DNA from: Gammaproteobacteria bacterium
GTDB lineage: Bacteria > Pseudomonadota > Gammaproteobacteria > SZUA-229
Assembly: GCA_030148865.1 (NCBI GenBank)
Contig: JASBSR010000010.1
Coordinates: forward strand, 1-64,000
Direction: 5' to 3'
DNA: 64,000 nt
How positions within the stretch are numbered: position 1 is the first letter of the stretch; each line of letters starts with the position of its first letter. Positions 43,911 through 54,082 of this stretch are shown piece after piece. Below the pieces are notes generated by a model that did not search any database, had not been told where the DNA came from, and saw nothing but the letters and a program-made list of their open reading frames with translations. The position numbers were made by a program, and so were the translations under genes.

Positions 43911-46900
43911 ATGATTGCTGCCATAATTCGTTTTTCATTAATACAACGACTGATGCTGGTTTTACTGGCAATCACGCTGGTCGTTACCGGTGCCTGGGCG
44001 TTTAAAACCTTGCCGATCGACGCGTTTCCCGACATTTCGGCACCGCAGGTTCAAATTATTGTCAAGGCGCCGGGCCTGTCACCGAGCGAAGTAGAAAGCC
44101 GGATAACGTTTCCACTGGAGATGGAAATGCAAGGTCTGCCAAGACAAACCGTGCTGCGCTCAGTCACCAAATATGCTTTAAGTATCATCAAAATTGATTT
44201 TGAAGATGGGACTGATATTTACTGGGCACGAAACCAGGTCAGTGAGCGTTTGAATCAGGTCTGGAATGATCTGCCAAAAGGTGTTGATGGGGGTCTGGCG
44301 CCTATCACTACGCCGCTCGGTGAGCTTTACATGTATCGCATTAAAGGCGAAGGCTATAGCAACCGTGAATTGCGTGCATTACAGGACTGGGTTATTCGTC
44401 CGCGTCTGCGCACCGTACCGGGTATTGCGGATGTTAACTCGCTGGGTGGTGAGGTCCGTGCATTTGAGGTGATACCCGACCCGGCATCGTTGGTGCGTTA
44501 TGGTCTGAGTCTGGATGACTTACAGAGAGTGTTAGAAAAAAATAATCGTAATGCAGGCGGGGATCGCATTGAACGTGGTGACAAGATGTTACTCGTGCGT
44601 ACGCATGGCCTATTGCGTAATGAAAAAGATATTCGTCGTGTTTTATTGACCATGCGCAATGGTGTACCGGTAATACTGGATCAGGTAGCAGATGTGCGTA
44701 TTGGTTCGCTGACACGTTATGGTGCAGTGACAGCCGATGGAGAAGGCGAGGTCGTAACCGGGTTGGCATTATTGCGTCTGGGCGCTAATAGTCGAATTAC
44801 AGTTGAAGGTGTTAAGCAGGAACTGGAAGCATTAAAACCAACGCTACCGGAAGGCATCGAGATCGAAGCATTCTATGATCGAACTGATCTGGTCACCACA
44901 GCAGTCTGGACGGTAGAAAAAGCACTCGGTGAGGCGGTGATACTGGTACTGATAGTGTTGGTATTGATGTTAGGTAATCTTCGGGCGGCCTTAACTGTTG
45001 CGCTGGTCTTGCCCTTGTCCGTGCTATTCACATTTATCATGATGCGTTTGACGGGCGTTAGTGCAAATTTAATGTCGCTAGGTGGTCTGGCAATCGCCAT
45101 CGGTATACTTGTTGATGCGGCCGTGGTGGTGGTCGAAAACATACATACTCAGTTGAATCATGCGCCAAAGGGAGTGCATCGAGTACATCTGGTATATCGC
45201 GCTGTGCTGGAGGTTGCGACACCTGTCATTAGCGGTGTATTAATCATAATTGTTGTGTTTCTGCCGCTATTCAGTCTTGCTGGATTGGAGGGTAAAATGT
45301 TCACGCCGTTGGCAGTGACCATTTCATTTGCACTTATCGGTTCGTTAGTGCTTTCATTAACCATTATTCCAGTGCTCGCCAGCTTTCTCATGCGGGGCGA
45401 TCATAGTGGTGATGGTCGCTTATTGACTGTGCTTAAAAAACTATATCGACCGATAGTTCAGCTTGCGCTACAGTTTCGCGTTATTGCTGTGATGGTGGCT
45501 GTGTTTACACTGATCGCTGCGGTTGCTTTGTTTCCGTACATTGGCAAAGAATTTATGCCGGTGATGGATGAAGGTTCCACGGTTATTATTGTTGAGAAGG
45601 CCTCTGATATTTCACTGGCGCATTCGGTCGCGATGGATGCACCTATTCAAAAAGCCTTTATGGAAATTCCTGAAGTGACCGGCGTGGTGTCACGCACGGG
45701 TGCAGATGAGTTGCGAATGGATCCCATGGGGCTTTATCAAACTGACAATTTCATTATCATGAAACCACGTGATGAATGGAGTGTGGATTTACCAACCATG
45801 ATGGAATCGCTGCGCCAGAAACTGGACAGATTTGAGGGCCTGGATATTGCTTTTACCCAGCCGATCGACATGCGGGTGTCAGAAATGCTCACCGGGGTAC
45901 GGGCAGCGATGGCGATCAAGCTCTATGGTGATAATCTGGCGACACTGGAAACGTTGTCGACTAAAATCGAAGAAGTCGTTGCTACTACTACCGGTGCAGT
46001 CGATGTGTTTCGCGGTCGCTTGTCTGGCCAGGTGTATTTGCAAATTGATGTGCGCTCTGACGCGATCTCACGTTACGGTATTGATGTTGAAAATATAAAC
46101 CTGCTCATCGAAACCGCTGTCGCTGGACAAGTCGTCACTGAAATTATTGAGGGCAATCGTCGCACAGGTGTATTGCTGCGTTATCCAGAATCGGCACGTA
46201 CTTCAAGTAAAGATATTAGTGATTTACTGGTCGAGACCCCAGGTGGTGCAAAACTGCCACTGCGGTTACTGGCGGATATTCGTGAGATTGATGGCCCAGT
46301 GGAGATCGTACGCGAGTCTGCGAAACGCCAGGTAGTGGTGCAGGCGAATGTAGAGGGACGTGATGTGGTCAGCTTCGTCGATGAAGTACAAAGCAAGGTA
46401 GCGGCTAAGGTCGAATTACCGGCGGGCTATTATATGACCTACGGCGGCCAGTTTGAAAATCAGCAACGTGCGGCTAACCGACTGACTCTGGTTGTGCCAA
46501 TCGCCATCGCTTTAATATTTGCCATGCTATTCATTACTTTCCGTTCTTTGCGTCAGGCAAGCCTGATTATTTTAAATATACCGTTTGCAATGATTGGTGG
46601 GGTTGTTAGTTTGTATCTTTCCGGATTGTATCTGTCGGTGCCTGCTTCCGTTGGTTTTATAACACTGTTTGGCGTTGCTGTGCTCAATGGCGTAGTCATG
46701 GTGAGTTACTTTAACCAGCTACGCGAATCCGGCCGCAGCGTTTTGCAGGCAGTACAAGAAGGTGCGGAGCGACGATTAAGGCCGGTGTTAATGACTGCGT
46801 TGATTGCCAGCCTTGGCTTAGTGCCACTGCTTACTGCTACGGGTCCAGGCTCTGAATTGCAGCGTCCGTTAGCGGTAGTGGTTATTGGTGGTTTGTTTAC

Positions 46901-47000
46901 CTCAACTCTGCTGACACTAATTTTGTTACCGACTTTGTATGCATGGTTTGAGGGGCGCGGTGAGCGTGTGGCGCATAATTTAGAGGAGGTTCAGTCATGA
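43911..47000 (+). CDS. heavy-metal efflux RND pump (CusA/CzcA family)
   Basis: The 1029-residue pump has the HME-RND plan: helix 1 near 13-28, porter domain with DAFPDISAPQVQIIVKAPG, helices 2-6 with GGLAIAIGILVDAAVVVVEN (proton-relay Asp in the fourth helix), a second porter half, and helices 8-12 with FGVAVLNGVVMVSYFN. It exports monovalent or divalent metals by proton antiport. The first codon is 2 bp after the TolC-like gene; its end overlaps the next gene by 4 bp. The periplasmic adaptor (CusB/CzcB) gene expected in such operons is missing. Metal specificity is not assigned. Confidence 0.92.
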   Translation: MIAAIIRFSLIQRLMLVLLAITLVVTGAWAFKTLPIDAFPDISAPQVQIIVKAPGLSPSEVESRITFPLEMEMQGLPRQTVLRSVTKYALSIIKIDFEDGTDIYWARNQVSERLNQVWNDLPKGVDGGLAPITTPLGELYMYRIKGEGYSNRELRALQDWVIRPRLRTVPGIADVNSLGGEVRAFEVIPDPASLVRYGLSLDDLQRVLEKNNRNAGGDRIERGDKMLLVRTHGLLRNEKDIRRVLLTMRNGVPVILDQVADVRIGSLTRYGAVTADGEGEVVTGLALLRLGANSRITVEGVKQELEALKPTLPEGIEIEAFYDRTDLVTTAVWTVEKALGEAVILVLIVLVLMLGNLRAALTVALVLPLSVLFTFIMMRLTGVSANLMSLGGLAIAIGILVDAAVVVVENIHTQLNHAPKGVHRVHLVYRAVLEVATPVISGVLIIIVVFLPLFSLAGLEGKMFTPLAVTISFALIGSLVLSLTIIPVLASFLMRGDHSGDGRLLTVLKKLYRPIVQLALQFRVIAVMVAVFTLIAAVALFPYIGKEFMPVMDEGSTVIIVEKASDISLAHSVAMDAPIQKAFMEIPEVTGVVSRTGADELRMDPMGLYQTDNFIIMKPRDEWSVDLPTMMESLRQKLDRFEGLDIAFTQPIDMRVSEMLTGVRAAMAIKLYGDNLATLETLSTKIEEVVATTTGAVDVFRGRLSGQVYLQIDVRSDAISRYGIDVENINLLIETAVAGQVVTEIIEGNRRTGVLLRYPESARTSSKDISDLLVETPGGAKLPLRLLADIREIDGPVEIVRESAKRQVVVQANVEGRDVVSFVDEVQSKVAAKVELPAGYYMTYGGQFENQQRAANRLTLVVPIAIALIFAMLFITFRSLRQASLIILNIPFAMIGGVVSLYLSGLYLSVPASVGFITLFGVAVLNGVVMVSYFNQLRESGRSVLQAVQEGAERRLRPVLMTALIASLGLVPLLTATGPGSELQRPLAVVVIGGLFTSTLLTLILLPTLYAWFEGRGERVAHNLEEVQS

Positions 47001-47305
47001 AACTGCTAACTATTATAATTCACAGCAGTGCGCAACAAGGCCTGGCTGATCAGTTGCGTGCCATGGAGCAGGTGACAGGTTTTACTTTCAGTCGGGTCGA
47101 AGGGCATGGTGTGCAGGCAGAGAATGATAACTTGCTGTCAGCGCATGATAAGGTTGTTGGTTATACGCCTCGAGTGCGAGTGGATATTTTACTGGCGGAT
47201 GAAATGGTGAGTGATGTGCTCAAAATACTCTCTGATGCAGGCAGTTATTTACGTGGGCAAGGGGTATATTGGGTTACGGAGGTCACACAGACCGGATATT
47301 TATAA
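46997..47305 (+). CDS. P-II-like DUF3240 protein of the metal-efflux operon
   Basis: The 102-residue protein has a ferredoxin-like alpha/beta plan (LLTIIIHSSAQQGLADQLRA, ... RVRVDILLADEMVSDVLKIL) typical of the DUF3240 proteins encoded at the end of CzcCBA-type operons. Its ATG overlaps the pump stop (ATGA), so translation is coupled. It may sense metal or modulate the pump. A terminator follows 24 bp downstream. Confidence 0.82.
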   Translation: MKLLTIIIHSSAQQGLADQLRAMEQVTGFTFSRVEGHGVQAENDNLLSAHDKVVGYTPRVRVDILLADEMVSDVLKILSDAGSYLRGQGVYWVTEVTQTGYL

Positions 47306-47329
47306 AATATCGCTGGTTGGGTGAATATT

Positions 47330-47356
47330 AAAAGGCAGAGATACACTCTGCCTTTT
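47330..47356 (+). terminator. bidirectional intrinsic terminator after the metal operon
   Basis: AAAAGGCAGAG and CTCTGCCTTTT form a perfect 11-bp stem around ATACA, with a T-run at the end. Confidence 0.88.
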
Positions 47357-47418
47357 CTGTGGCTATCATGAATGGCAATGTGTGGTCAACGGATGGCTAA
47401 CAGGCTAAACTGATTTTT

Positions 47419-47766
47419 ATGATGATAAAAAAATTACTTGATCAAATTAAAACGCGTCCTGAGAGCATTGCATTCGACGAAGTCATTGCGGTGATTGATG
47501 CTAACTATGTATTTACCCCAGTGGGCTTTTGTAACGGAACGGTGGTCAATCAGGCGGGTGAAAACTCAGGTTCGTGCCGATTGCTGGCATTTGCTGAATT
47601 GCACGGGCTGAGCAAGCAACAAACATTGCATTGCTTCGGTGACTATTTCCGGCAGGATGTCTTGTTGCATCCGGATCAGGACAGCCACCAGAACATTCGT
47701 CAGTTCATGCAGCATGGTTGGTCTGGTGTGAGATTTGACATGCCAGCATTGCTAGCCAAAACATAA
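47419..47766 (+). CDS. HopJ-family protein
   Basis: The 115-residue protein matches the HopJ family: FDEVIAVIDANYVFTPVGFCNG, GSCRLLAFAELHGL, LHCFGDYFRQDVLLHP and HQNIRQFMQHGWSGVRFD are its conserved blocks. Despite the name (type III effector HopJ), homologues are widespread in non-pathogenic gammaproteobacteria and are unlikely to be secreted. Function unknown. It stands alone. Confidence 0.9.
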   Translation: MMIKKLLDQIKTRPESIAFDEVIAVIDANYVFTPVGFCNGTVVNQAGENSGSCRLLAFAELHGLSKQQTLHCFGDYFRQDVLLHPDQDSHQNIRQFMQHGWSGVRFDMPALLAKT

Positions 47767-47811
47767 AATATCCGGCGCTTGCAAGCTGCAAGTACCGTCA
47801 GGCAGTTAATG

Positions 47812-48549
47812 TCATGCCGCTTTGGTAACAGTAATTTTTAGCACGTCGTTATTGTATTCGGTGTGCATACTTCCCGGTTTGACTTCGCCCGGCAAGTTTA
47901 CGCTACGCGAAAATGAACCCGATATCTGGCTTTGAGATATCGTGTTACCTGCACTATCTGTTTTGCTTTCATGATGATTTTGCCGACCGGAAACAGTGAG
48001 CATATTATCGTTCAGTGATACCGAGATATTATCTTTATCGGCACCGGGTAAATCGACCAGAACGAGATATTGCTTACCCTCGTCTTCAATCTTAATATCT
48101 GGTGTCATGCTACTGTCGCCGAAAAGTTTTTGTATGCCGGAACTGTTGACTCCATGATTGGCGCCAGCATTGCTGAAAGCCTGCTGCATCAGCTGCTCCA
48201 TTTGACGGCGTATGTCTTCGAATTGCTGATCCATCACCTGTGCATCGGCACTGAACAGCTGATTAAAGAAGTTATTGGCGAGTGGCGACTGTACCGGCGA
48301 TTGTGCCAGCGACTGAGTCTGCGGTACACTGGGTTGAGGGCTTGCAGCCGATGTGCCCGATTTTGCTAAAGTATCGACGTCCAATGGTCTGAGGTTTGCG
48401 GTCGCAGCCTGTGTGCTGTTCTTAATAGAGTTTAACTGTTGTTTCATATCAGCCATAAACCAGAGCTGAGCCGCGACAATCAGCAATAAGCTGATGACTA
48501 GAATCGGCATGGCGAATTTTTTGAAGCTGTATGGTGTATTTTCTGTCAT
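47812..48549 (-). CDS. membrane-anchored Hsp20/alpha-crystallin protein
   Basis: The 245-residue protein has an N-terminal membrane helix (AMPILVISLLLIVAAQLWFM), a long Gln/Ser/Pro linker to about residue 150, and an alpha-crystallin domain (TPDIKIEDEGKQYLVLVDLPG, NISVSLNDNMLTVSGR, FSRSVNLPGEVKPGS, YNNDVLKITVTK). The C-terminal IxI oligomerisation tail is lacking, ending in ITVTKAA. Ordinary sHsps are soluble and shorter, so this may act as a chaperone or scaffold at the inner-membrane surface facing the periplasm. Confidence 0.82.
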   Translation of the reverse strand: MTENTPYSFKKFAMPILVISLLLIVAAQLWFMADMKQQLNSIKNSTQAATANLRPLDVDTLAKSGTSAASPQPSVPQTQSLAQSPVQSPLANNFFNQLFSADAQVMDQQFEDIRRQMEQLMQQAFSNAGANHGVNSSGIQKLFGDSSMTPDIKIEDEGKQYLVLVDLPGADKDNISVSLNDNMLTVSGRQNHHESKTDSAGNTISQSQISGSFSRSVNLPGEVKPGSMHTEYNNDVLKITVTKAA

Positions 48550-48698
48550 GGCATTACCCTCTCAATACCTTGTTAAGAAATATTGTTGAAGCATGCCACC
48601 AGCTCGCCTGGCGAACAGGCGGCAAAAATATGATTTTCTGAATTTTAAAAAGTTCCGCGTGGAGTATGACTGCGACCGTGTGATCTCGGCGAGCATAA

Positions 48699-48724
48699 AA
48701 AAGGCCGGGTTACCCCGGCCTTTT
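48699..48724 (-). terminator. terminator of fusA2 (bidirectional)
   Basis: AAAAGGCCGGG and CCCGGCCTTTT pair perfectly around TTAC, flanked by A-run and T-run. It lies 23 bp after the fusA2 stop. Confidence 0.88.
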
Positions 48725-48746
48725 GTGATTGCGACGTCAGCGTGCC

Positions 48747-50837
48747 TTATTTCTTGGCAGCAGCTTCGCGTTCTTTGGTTTCCTTGATCACCTGCTCGGC
48801 CACATTGCGCGGGCAGGGCATGTAGTGCAGGAATTCCATCGAGAACTGGCCACGACCCGAGGTCATGGTGCGCAGGTCGCCGATATAACCAAACATCTCG
48901 CTCAATGGGATTTCCGATTTAATACGGATACCGGTTGAGCTGGGCTCCTGTGATTTGATCATGCCGCGACGGCGGTTGAGGTCACCGATGACATCACCAA
49001 CATTGTCTTCAGGGGTGAAGACGTCGACTTTCATGATCGGTTCCATCAGCTGCGGGCCGGCTTTTGGCATCGACTGACGATAGCCGGCGCGTGCTGCCAG
49101 CTCGTAGGCAATCGCCGAGGAGTCGACCGGGTGGAAACCACCGTCCATCAGGGTAACTTTGAAATCAAGACAGGGATAACCCGCGAGCACACCGCGATCC
49201 ATGCTGATCTGAAAGCCTTTTTGCACGGCGGGCCAGAATTCGCGTGGTACGTTACCGCCGGTGACAGATGATTCAAAGACATAGCCGCTGCCGGGTTCAC
49301 CGGGCTCAACCACATAATCGATTTTCGCGAACTGACCTGAACCGCCGGTCTGTTTCTTGTGGGTGTAGCTGTCTTCGACGCGCTGGGTGATGGTTTCGCG
49401 GTAAGCCACCTGCGGTTTGCCCACGGTCACGTCAACCCCGTGAGTACGGCGCAGAATGTCGATCTTGATATCCAGATGCAGCTCGCCCATACCTTTGAGG
49501 ATGGTTTCGCCGGAATCTTCATCGGTTTCCACACGGAACGAAGGATCTTCCTGCACCATTTTGCCGATGGCGATACCCATTTTTTCAGAGGCCCCTTTAT
49601 CTTTTGGCGCGACCGCGATCGAGATGACGGGGTCCGGGAATACCATGGGCTCGAGTGTAGCCGGGAATTTCGGATCACACAGGGTGTGACCAGTCTGCAC
49701 GTTTTTCATACCGATGACGGCGACGATGTCACCTGCCTGGGCGCTGCTCAGTTCGACGCGTTCGTCGGCGTGCATTTCTACAATACGGCCGATACGTTCG
49801 GTTTTACCGGTGAAGGTGTTGAGTACGTTGCTGCCTTTTTCCAGCTTGCCGGAATAAATGCGAATGAAGGTGAGGGCACCGAAGCGGTCGTCCATAATTT
49901 TGAATGCCAGCGCGCGCAGCGGTTTGTCGACGTCGACAATCGCAAATTCGCCGGTCTCATTGCCTTCCAGATCGACTTCAGGCTGTGGTGTGACCTCGGT
50001 CGGGCTGGGCAGATAATCTACAACCGCGTCCAGTACTAACTGCACACCTTTGTTTTTGAATGCAGAACCGCAATAGGTCGGGAAAAAGTCGAGCGCGATG
50101 GTGCCTTTGCGGATGCAGCGCCTGATATCATCAATTGAAGGCTCGTTGCCTTCCAGATACTGTTCCATCATGGCATCGTCCTGCTCAACCGCAGTTTCGA
50201 TCATTTTCTCGCGCCATTCTTCGACCAGATCCGCCATCTCAGCCGGGGGTTCCTGGATGGTGTATTTCATCGGGTCGCCGGATTCGTCCCAGACCCAGGC
50301 TTTACGCGTCAGCAGATCGACCACGCCGGTGAATTTTTCTTCTTCACCGATCGGCAGCACCATGACCACAGGATTCGCACCGAGCACTTTCTTTACCTGC
50401 TCGACCACTTTATAGAAGTTGGCGCCGAGACGGTCGAGCTTGTTGATAAAAATCACGCGCGCGACTTCAGAATCGTTGGCATAACGCCAGTTGGTCTCGG
50501 ACTGGGGCTCAACGCCACCAGAACCACAGAATACGCCGATGCCACCGTCGAGTACTTTCAGCGAACGATAGACTTCGATGGTGAAATCCACGTGCCCGGG
50601 GGTGTCGATGATATTGAAGCGGTGATCGTTCCAGTAACAGGAGGTCGCCGCCGACTGAATCGTGATGCCGCGCTCGCGCTCCTGATCCATGAAATCGGTA
50701 GTGGCTTCACCTTCGTGCACTTCACCGGTTTTATGAATCTTGCCAGTGAGCTTGAGGATGCGTTCCGTGGTCGTGGTTTTGCCGGCATCCACGTGTGCAA
50801 AAATGCCTATGTTGCGATACTTGGCTAAGTCAGTCAT
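48747..50837 (-). CDS. fusA2: translation elongation factor G, second type (EF-G2)
   Basis: The 696-residue GTPase has G1 [11 protein letters not shown]2/switch region [10 protein letters not shown]3 DTPGHVDF and NKLDRLGAN, plus domains II-V of EF-G. The start ([19 protein letters not shown] with [16 protein letters not shown]) is characteristic of the EF-G2 paralogues of marine gammaproteobacteria rather than the rpsL-rpsG-fusA-tuf copy. None of those ribosomal genes adjoins it. It should drive translocation or ribosome recycling; the division of labour with EF-G1 is not known here. Confidence 0.93.
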   Translation of the reverse strand: MTDLAKYRNIGIFAHVDAGKTTTTERILKLTGKIHKTGEVHEGEATTDFMDQERERGITIQSAATSCYWNDHRFNIIDTPGHVDFTIEVYRSLKVLDGGIGVFCGSGGVEPQSETNWRYANDSEVARVIFINKLDRLGANFYKVVEQVKKVLGANPVVMVLPIGEEEKFTGVVDLLTRKAWVWDESGDPMKYTIQEPPAEMADLVEEWREKMIETAVEQDDAMMEQYLEGNEPSIDDIRRCIRKGTIALDFFPTYCGSAFKNKGVQLVLDAVVDYLPSPTEVTPQPEVDLEGNETGEFAIVDVDKPLRALAFKIMDDRFGALTFIRIYSGKLEKGSNVLNTFTGKTERIGRIVEMHADERVELSSAQAGDIVAVIGMKNVQTGHTLCDPKFPATLEPMVFPDPVISIAVAPKDKGASEKMGIAIGKMVQEDPSFRVETDEDSGETILKGMGELHLDIKIDILRRTHGVDVTVGKPQVAYRETITQRVEDSYTHKKQTGGSGQFAKIDYVVEPGEPGSGYVFESSVTGGNVPREFWPAVQKGFQISMDRGVLAGYPCLDFKVTLMDGGFHPVDSSAIAYELAARAGYRQSMPKAGPQLMEPIMKVDVFTPEDNVGDVIGDLNRRRGMIKSQEPSSTGIRIKSEIPLSEMFGYIGDLRTMTSGRGQFSMEFLHYMPCPRNVAEQVIKETKEREAAAKK

Positions 50838-51257
50838 GTTTCTGTACTCTAAAATTAATGTTCGGTAGTGGCCCTGCCGGGTGCAGTGCAGTCGGCAGTC
50901 AGTGCTTATAAGGCATTGAAAACGTGAATAAAACTCTGTGACACGCTGTGCGTGTCTGCTAAACCCGTGTGGAATTATACAGAGGTGGCCTCGTTATTTC
51001 GCGTCCCTGACAACTCGCGGAGCTCTGGCAATACAAAGTCAGAATGGTTCAGGGATCTGAGAGCATCAACCCCGCAAGTTTGCGCGGGCGAATTATAAAC
51101 CAGATTTGTCCGCAATACGCGATAGATACGGCCCGAAAGAGGCAAAAACCGCCCCACAAGGATGAAAATGCAGTTTTTTGCGACCGTGCTGGCGATTTGT
51201 TACTGGTGGGCGGGTATAATTTTAAAGAATTTTTAACCCTACCCACGAGAAGATGGT
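50838..51257. other. 420-bp spacer between divergent fusA2 and cupin genes
   Basis: No credible gene is seen. It must contain the promoters of both neighbours. The segment 51195-51250 (GCGGGTATAATTTTAAAG) includes a TATAAT box about 40 bp before the cupin start, a candidate -10 element. Confidence 0.4.
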
Positions 51258-51659
51258 ATGAGCAGCAAGCATCCAGCCCAGGAAATAAACTCCGAATCCA
51301 GCGCCATCTGGCAAAATCATGTCACGGTCCCCGACACCCCGGAAGGTTTCACCGTGCGTACTACTGTGCCGGGTAATGCTGATGGTGTCGAAGTCATGCT
51401 GGAACGCTGGCAGGCGGGTAGTGCCGAGCCACCACATTCGCACCCCGGTGATGACATGACGGTGGTGGTCGAAGGCAAAATGGCGATCCAGTATTTCAGC
51501 CGTGGCGACCATGGTCTGGTCGCCGCAGGCGAACCGGTGATACTTAACGCCGGTGACACCGGTTATATCAAGGCCGGTCGTATCCACGATGCCAAATATC
51601 TGGAAGACTGCAAACTGGTCTATGTGCACGATCGGGCGTTTGGTTTTACTGCTGAATAA
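51258..51659 (+). CDS. single-domain cupin protein
   Basis: The 133-residue protein contains a cupin barrel with the two metal-binding motifs: PPHSHPGDDMTVVVEGKMAI (G-x5-H-x-H type, seen as HSHPGDDMTVVVEG) and GDTGYIKAGRIHDAKY. The His ligands are conserved, so it may bind Fe, Mn or Zn. Substrate and role are unknown. It is monocistronic with a GAGAAG ribosome-binding site. Confidence 0.82.
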   Translation: MSSKHPAQEINSESSAIWQNHVTVPDTPEGFTVRTTVPGNADGVEVMLERWQAGSAEPPHSHPGDDMTVVVEGKMAIQYFSRGDHGLVAAGEPVILNAGDTGYIKAGRIHDAKYLEDCKLVYVHDRAFGFTAE

Positions 51660-51677
51660 AATGGCTGCTTAGAAAAC

Positions 51678-51961
51678 TTTGCCACAGAGAAAAGCATATG
51701 GCCGCAAATGACGCAAAGACCGCGACGGTAATATTTGAGTAATAACTTTTTTGCATCCTTTGCGGCAAAAAGTTTTTAAGATGCTAGACTCAAATGGCGT
51801 TTACTTAAGCGCATAGTACTAAAGTTCATCGTCGTTGCCGCATGTTTTTGGCGGGGGCAGGCGAAGGTTCCCGCCAGCAGCGCGCGGGAATGACGGAAAA
51901 CACAAGAAATCTTCTTAAGTTAAGTGTCATTAATTCTAGACTCCGTGTTCTCTGTGGCAAA
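51678..51961. repeat. composite intergenic repeat framed by 13-bp inverted repeat
   Basis: TTTGCCACAGAGA (51678-51690) and its exact complement TCTCTGTGGCAAA (51949-51961) frame the spacer. Inside are GCCGCAAATGACGCAAAG facing CTTTGCGGC-type sequence near 51755, and a GGCGGG / CCCGCC ... GCGGGAATGACGG unit at 51850-51897. The same outer repeat frames 62006-62210, also between convergent genes. No protein is encoded. It looks like a nested REP/MITE-type element. Confidence 0.7.
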
Positions 51962-51973
51962 GTGTTTAGTTTT

Positions 51974-53890
51974 TCAGTCTCCAGCCAAATCTTGTACCGC
52001 AACTTCCAGCGCTTCACTGGCGCTGAGCCAGGCGTCTGCGCATTGCTGGCTCTGCTGATCAAGCTCGGCTTTTTCCATGAGTAACTTTTGCAGTTGGGTT
52101 TTGTTGTGCTCGGCATAGATGTCAGTGTCGGCGAGCAATGCTTCCAGTTGTTGTTGTCTGGCATGGCAGCGATCCAGTTCTGCTTCCAGCTGGTTGACTT
52201 GCTTGCGCAGTGGTTGCAGTTGTCTGCGTTGCTCGGCTTCGAGGCGTTTGCGATCTTTTTTTGCAACAGTCTGGTGGCTGGTTTTGACGGCTGATTTATC
52301 GTTGGCAGCGTTGCTCTGTTTGTGGTGATCACTCAGCCATTTCGGATAATCGTCGAGGCTACCGTCAAATTCTTCCACGTGTTTATTGTGGACTAACAAT
52401 AAGGTATCGCAGGTCGCACGGAGTAAATGTCGATCATGCGAGACGATCACCATGGCGCCGCTGTAATCCTGTAAGGCCAGCGCCAGCGCCTGGCGCATTT
52501 CCAGATCGAGGTGGTTGCTGGGCTCGTCGAGCAATAATACATTCGGTCGCTGATACACCAGCATGGCGAGTACCAGTCGCGATTTTTCCCCGCCAGAAAA
52601 AGGTGCGACTTTGGCTAGCGCCTGCTGGCTGCCAAAACCAAAGCCACCGAGATGATCACGCAGCTCAGCTTCGCGCGCGGTTTTGTCCAGCTGTTGCAAA
52701 TGTTCCACCGGGGTGTGTTCGGGATGCAGTTGTTCGAGCTGGTGCTGGGCAAAATAACCGATGCGAGTGTCCTTGTGCTGTTCAATGTTGCCGGCAGACG
52801 ATGGTATCGCGCCAGCAATGAGTTTGATCAGGGTCGACTTGCCAGCACCGTTGGGTCCGAGCAGACCGATACGATCCCCGGGAGCGATCGTCAGGTCAAT
52901 GTCATCCAGAATCAGATTGTCGTTGTATCCTGCCTGCATCGATTCAAGTTTGATCAGGGTCGTGGGATATTTTTCCGGTGCGCGTAGTTGAAAACGAAAT
53001 GGAGAATCGATGTGCGCCGGTGCAATCTGCTGCATGCGTTCCAGCGCCTTGATCCGGCTTTGTGCCTGCCGTGCCTTGGTTGCCTTGGCACGGAAGCGTT
53101 CAATATAGGATTGTATATGCGCGATTTCACGCTGTTGTCTGGCATATTGTGACTGCTGGTTGGCGAGGCGCTCGGCGCGAATGTGCTCGAAGGCTGAATA
53201 GTTGCCGGGGTAGAGCGTCATGCTGCGTGACTCGATATGTGCAATATGGGTGCATACGCTGTCGAGAAAATCCCGATCATGCGAGATTAATAACAATGTG
53301 CCCGGGTAAGTGCGTAACCATGATTCCAGCCAGATCACCGCGTCGAGGTCGAGATGGTTGGTGGGCTCGTCGAGCAAGAGCAGGTCGGAGCGGCACATCA
53401 AAGCCTGGGCCAGATTCAGACGCATACGCCAGCCGCCCGAGTACGCATTCACCGTGCGTCGTTCATCGCCGGCGCGAAAGCCCAGACCGTAGAGTAGTTG
53501 TGCGGCGCGACTGCGGGCAGTATAGCCGTCGATATTGTCGAAGCGAGTGTGCAGGCCTGCCAGTCGCAGGCCGTCATCCGTATTTTCCGCCTCCGCCAGT
53601 TGCCCCTCTATCGTGCGTAATTCGCTGTCACCATCGAGCACATACTCCAGTGCGGCGCGATCATCGGCCAGGGTTTCCTGGGCAACGTGTGAAATCACCC
53701 AGTCGCGGGGAAGTTTGCAGGTGCCGGTGTCGGCATGAATCTCATCTTTAATGAGTGCGAACAAACTGGACTTACCCGTACCGTTAGCACCGGTAACACC
53801 GGCTTTTTGTCCGGGATGAATTTGAAAACTCGCGTTTTCAATCAGCAACTGATGACCGCGACGAAGACTGAGGCTGGAAAGTTGTAACAT
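51974..53890 (-). CDS. ABC-F family ATPase (YheS/Uup-like)
   Basis: The 638-residue protein has two ABC domains with no membrane part: Walker A GANGTGKSS and GPNGAGKST, signatures NAYSGGWRMRLNLAQALM and FSGGEKSRLVLAMLV, and Walker B LLLDEPTNHLDLDA / LLLDEPSNHLDLEM. The interdomain linker and a charged coiled-coil C-terminus (QLEAELDRCHARQQQLEALL) resemble YheS. ABC-F proteins act on the ribosome, relieving stalls. The start at 53890 gives the normal N-terminus MLQLSSLSLRRG. Confidence 0.92.
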   Translation of the reverse strand: MLQLSSLSLRRGHQLLIENASFQIHPGQKAGVTGANGTGKSSLFALIKDEIHADTGTCKLPRDWVISHVAQETLADDRAALEYVLDGDSELRTIEGQLAEAENTDDGLRLAGLHTRFDNIDGYTARSRAAQLLYGLGFRAGDERRTVNAYSGGWRMRLNLAQALMCRSDLLLLDEPTNHLDLDAVIWLESWLRTYPGTLLLISHDRDFLDSVCTHIAHIESRSMTLYPGNYSAFEHIRAERLANQQSQYARQQREIAHIQSYIERFRAKATKARQAQSRIKALERMQQIAPAHIDSPFRFQLRAPEKYPTTLIKLESMQAGYNDNLILDDIDLTIAPGDRIGLLGPNGAGKSTLIKLIAGAIPSSAGNIEQHKDTRIGYFAQHQLEQLHPEHTPVEHLQQLDKTAREAELRDHLGGFGFGSQQALAKVAPFSGGEKSRLVLAMLVYQRPNVLLLDEPSNHLDLEMRQALALALQDYSGAMVIVSHDRHLLRATCDTLLLVHNKHVEEFDGSLDDYPKWLSDHHKQSNAANDKSAVKTSHQTVAKKDRKRLEAEQRRQLQPLRKQVNQLEAELDRCHARQQQLEALLADTDIYAEHNKTQLQKLLMEKAELDQQSQQCADAWLSASEALEVAVQDLAGD

Positions 53891-54082
53891 GGCGGGAATT
53901 GTAGCGCGCGAAAGACACTGCGGGACACTATTGTCACGAAAAAAACCAGCACGCTTGACCACAATCCTGTGAGTTGCTCACACCATAATAAAATTTGTCA
54001 GCTTTGTATACTTTTTTGTAGACAAAGTTAAATGAATCATGTATCAATAGAAACGTCTGAACTCGATCCATGAGGTGTATGC

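Noticed and set aside
43900-43920. A hidden CusB/CzcB adaptor between the TolC-like and RND genes
   Set aside because: The two reading frames are only 2 bp apart, so there is no room for one.
49359-50039. 226-codon frame antisense to fusA2
   Set aside because: It arises from the codon bias of the highly conserved EF-G gene; no independent signals support it.
51678-51961. The spacer repeat as an insertion sequence
   Set aside because: It is under 300 bp and has no open frame for a transposase; at most it is a non-autonomous element.
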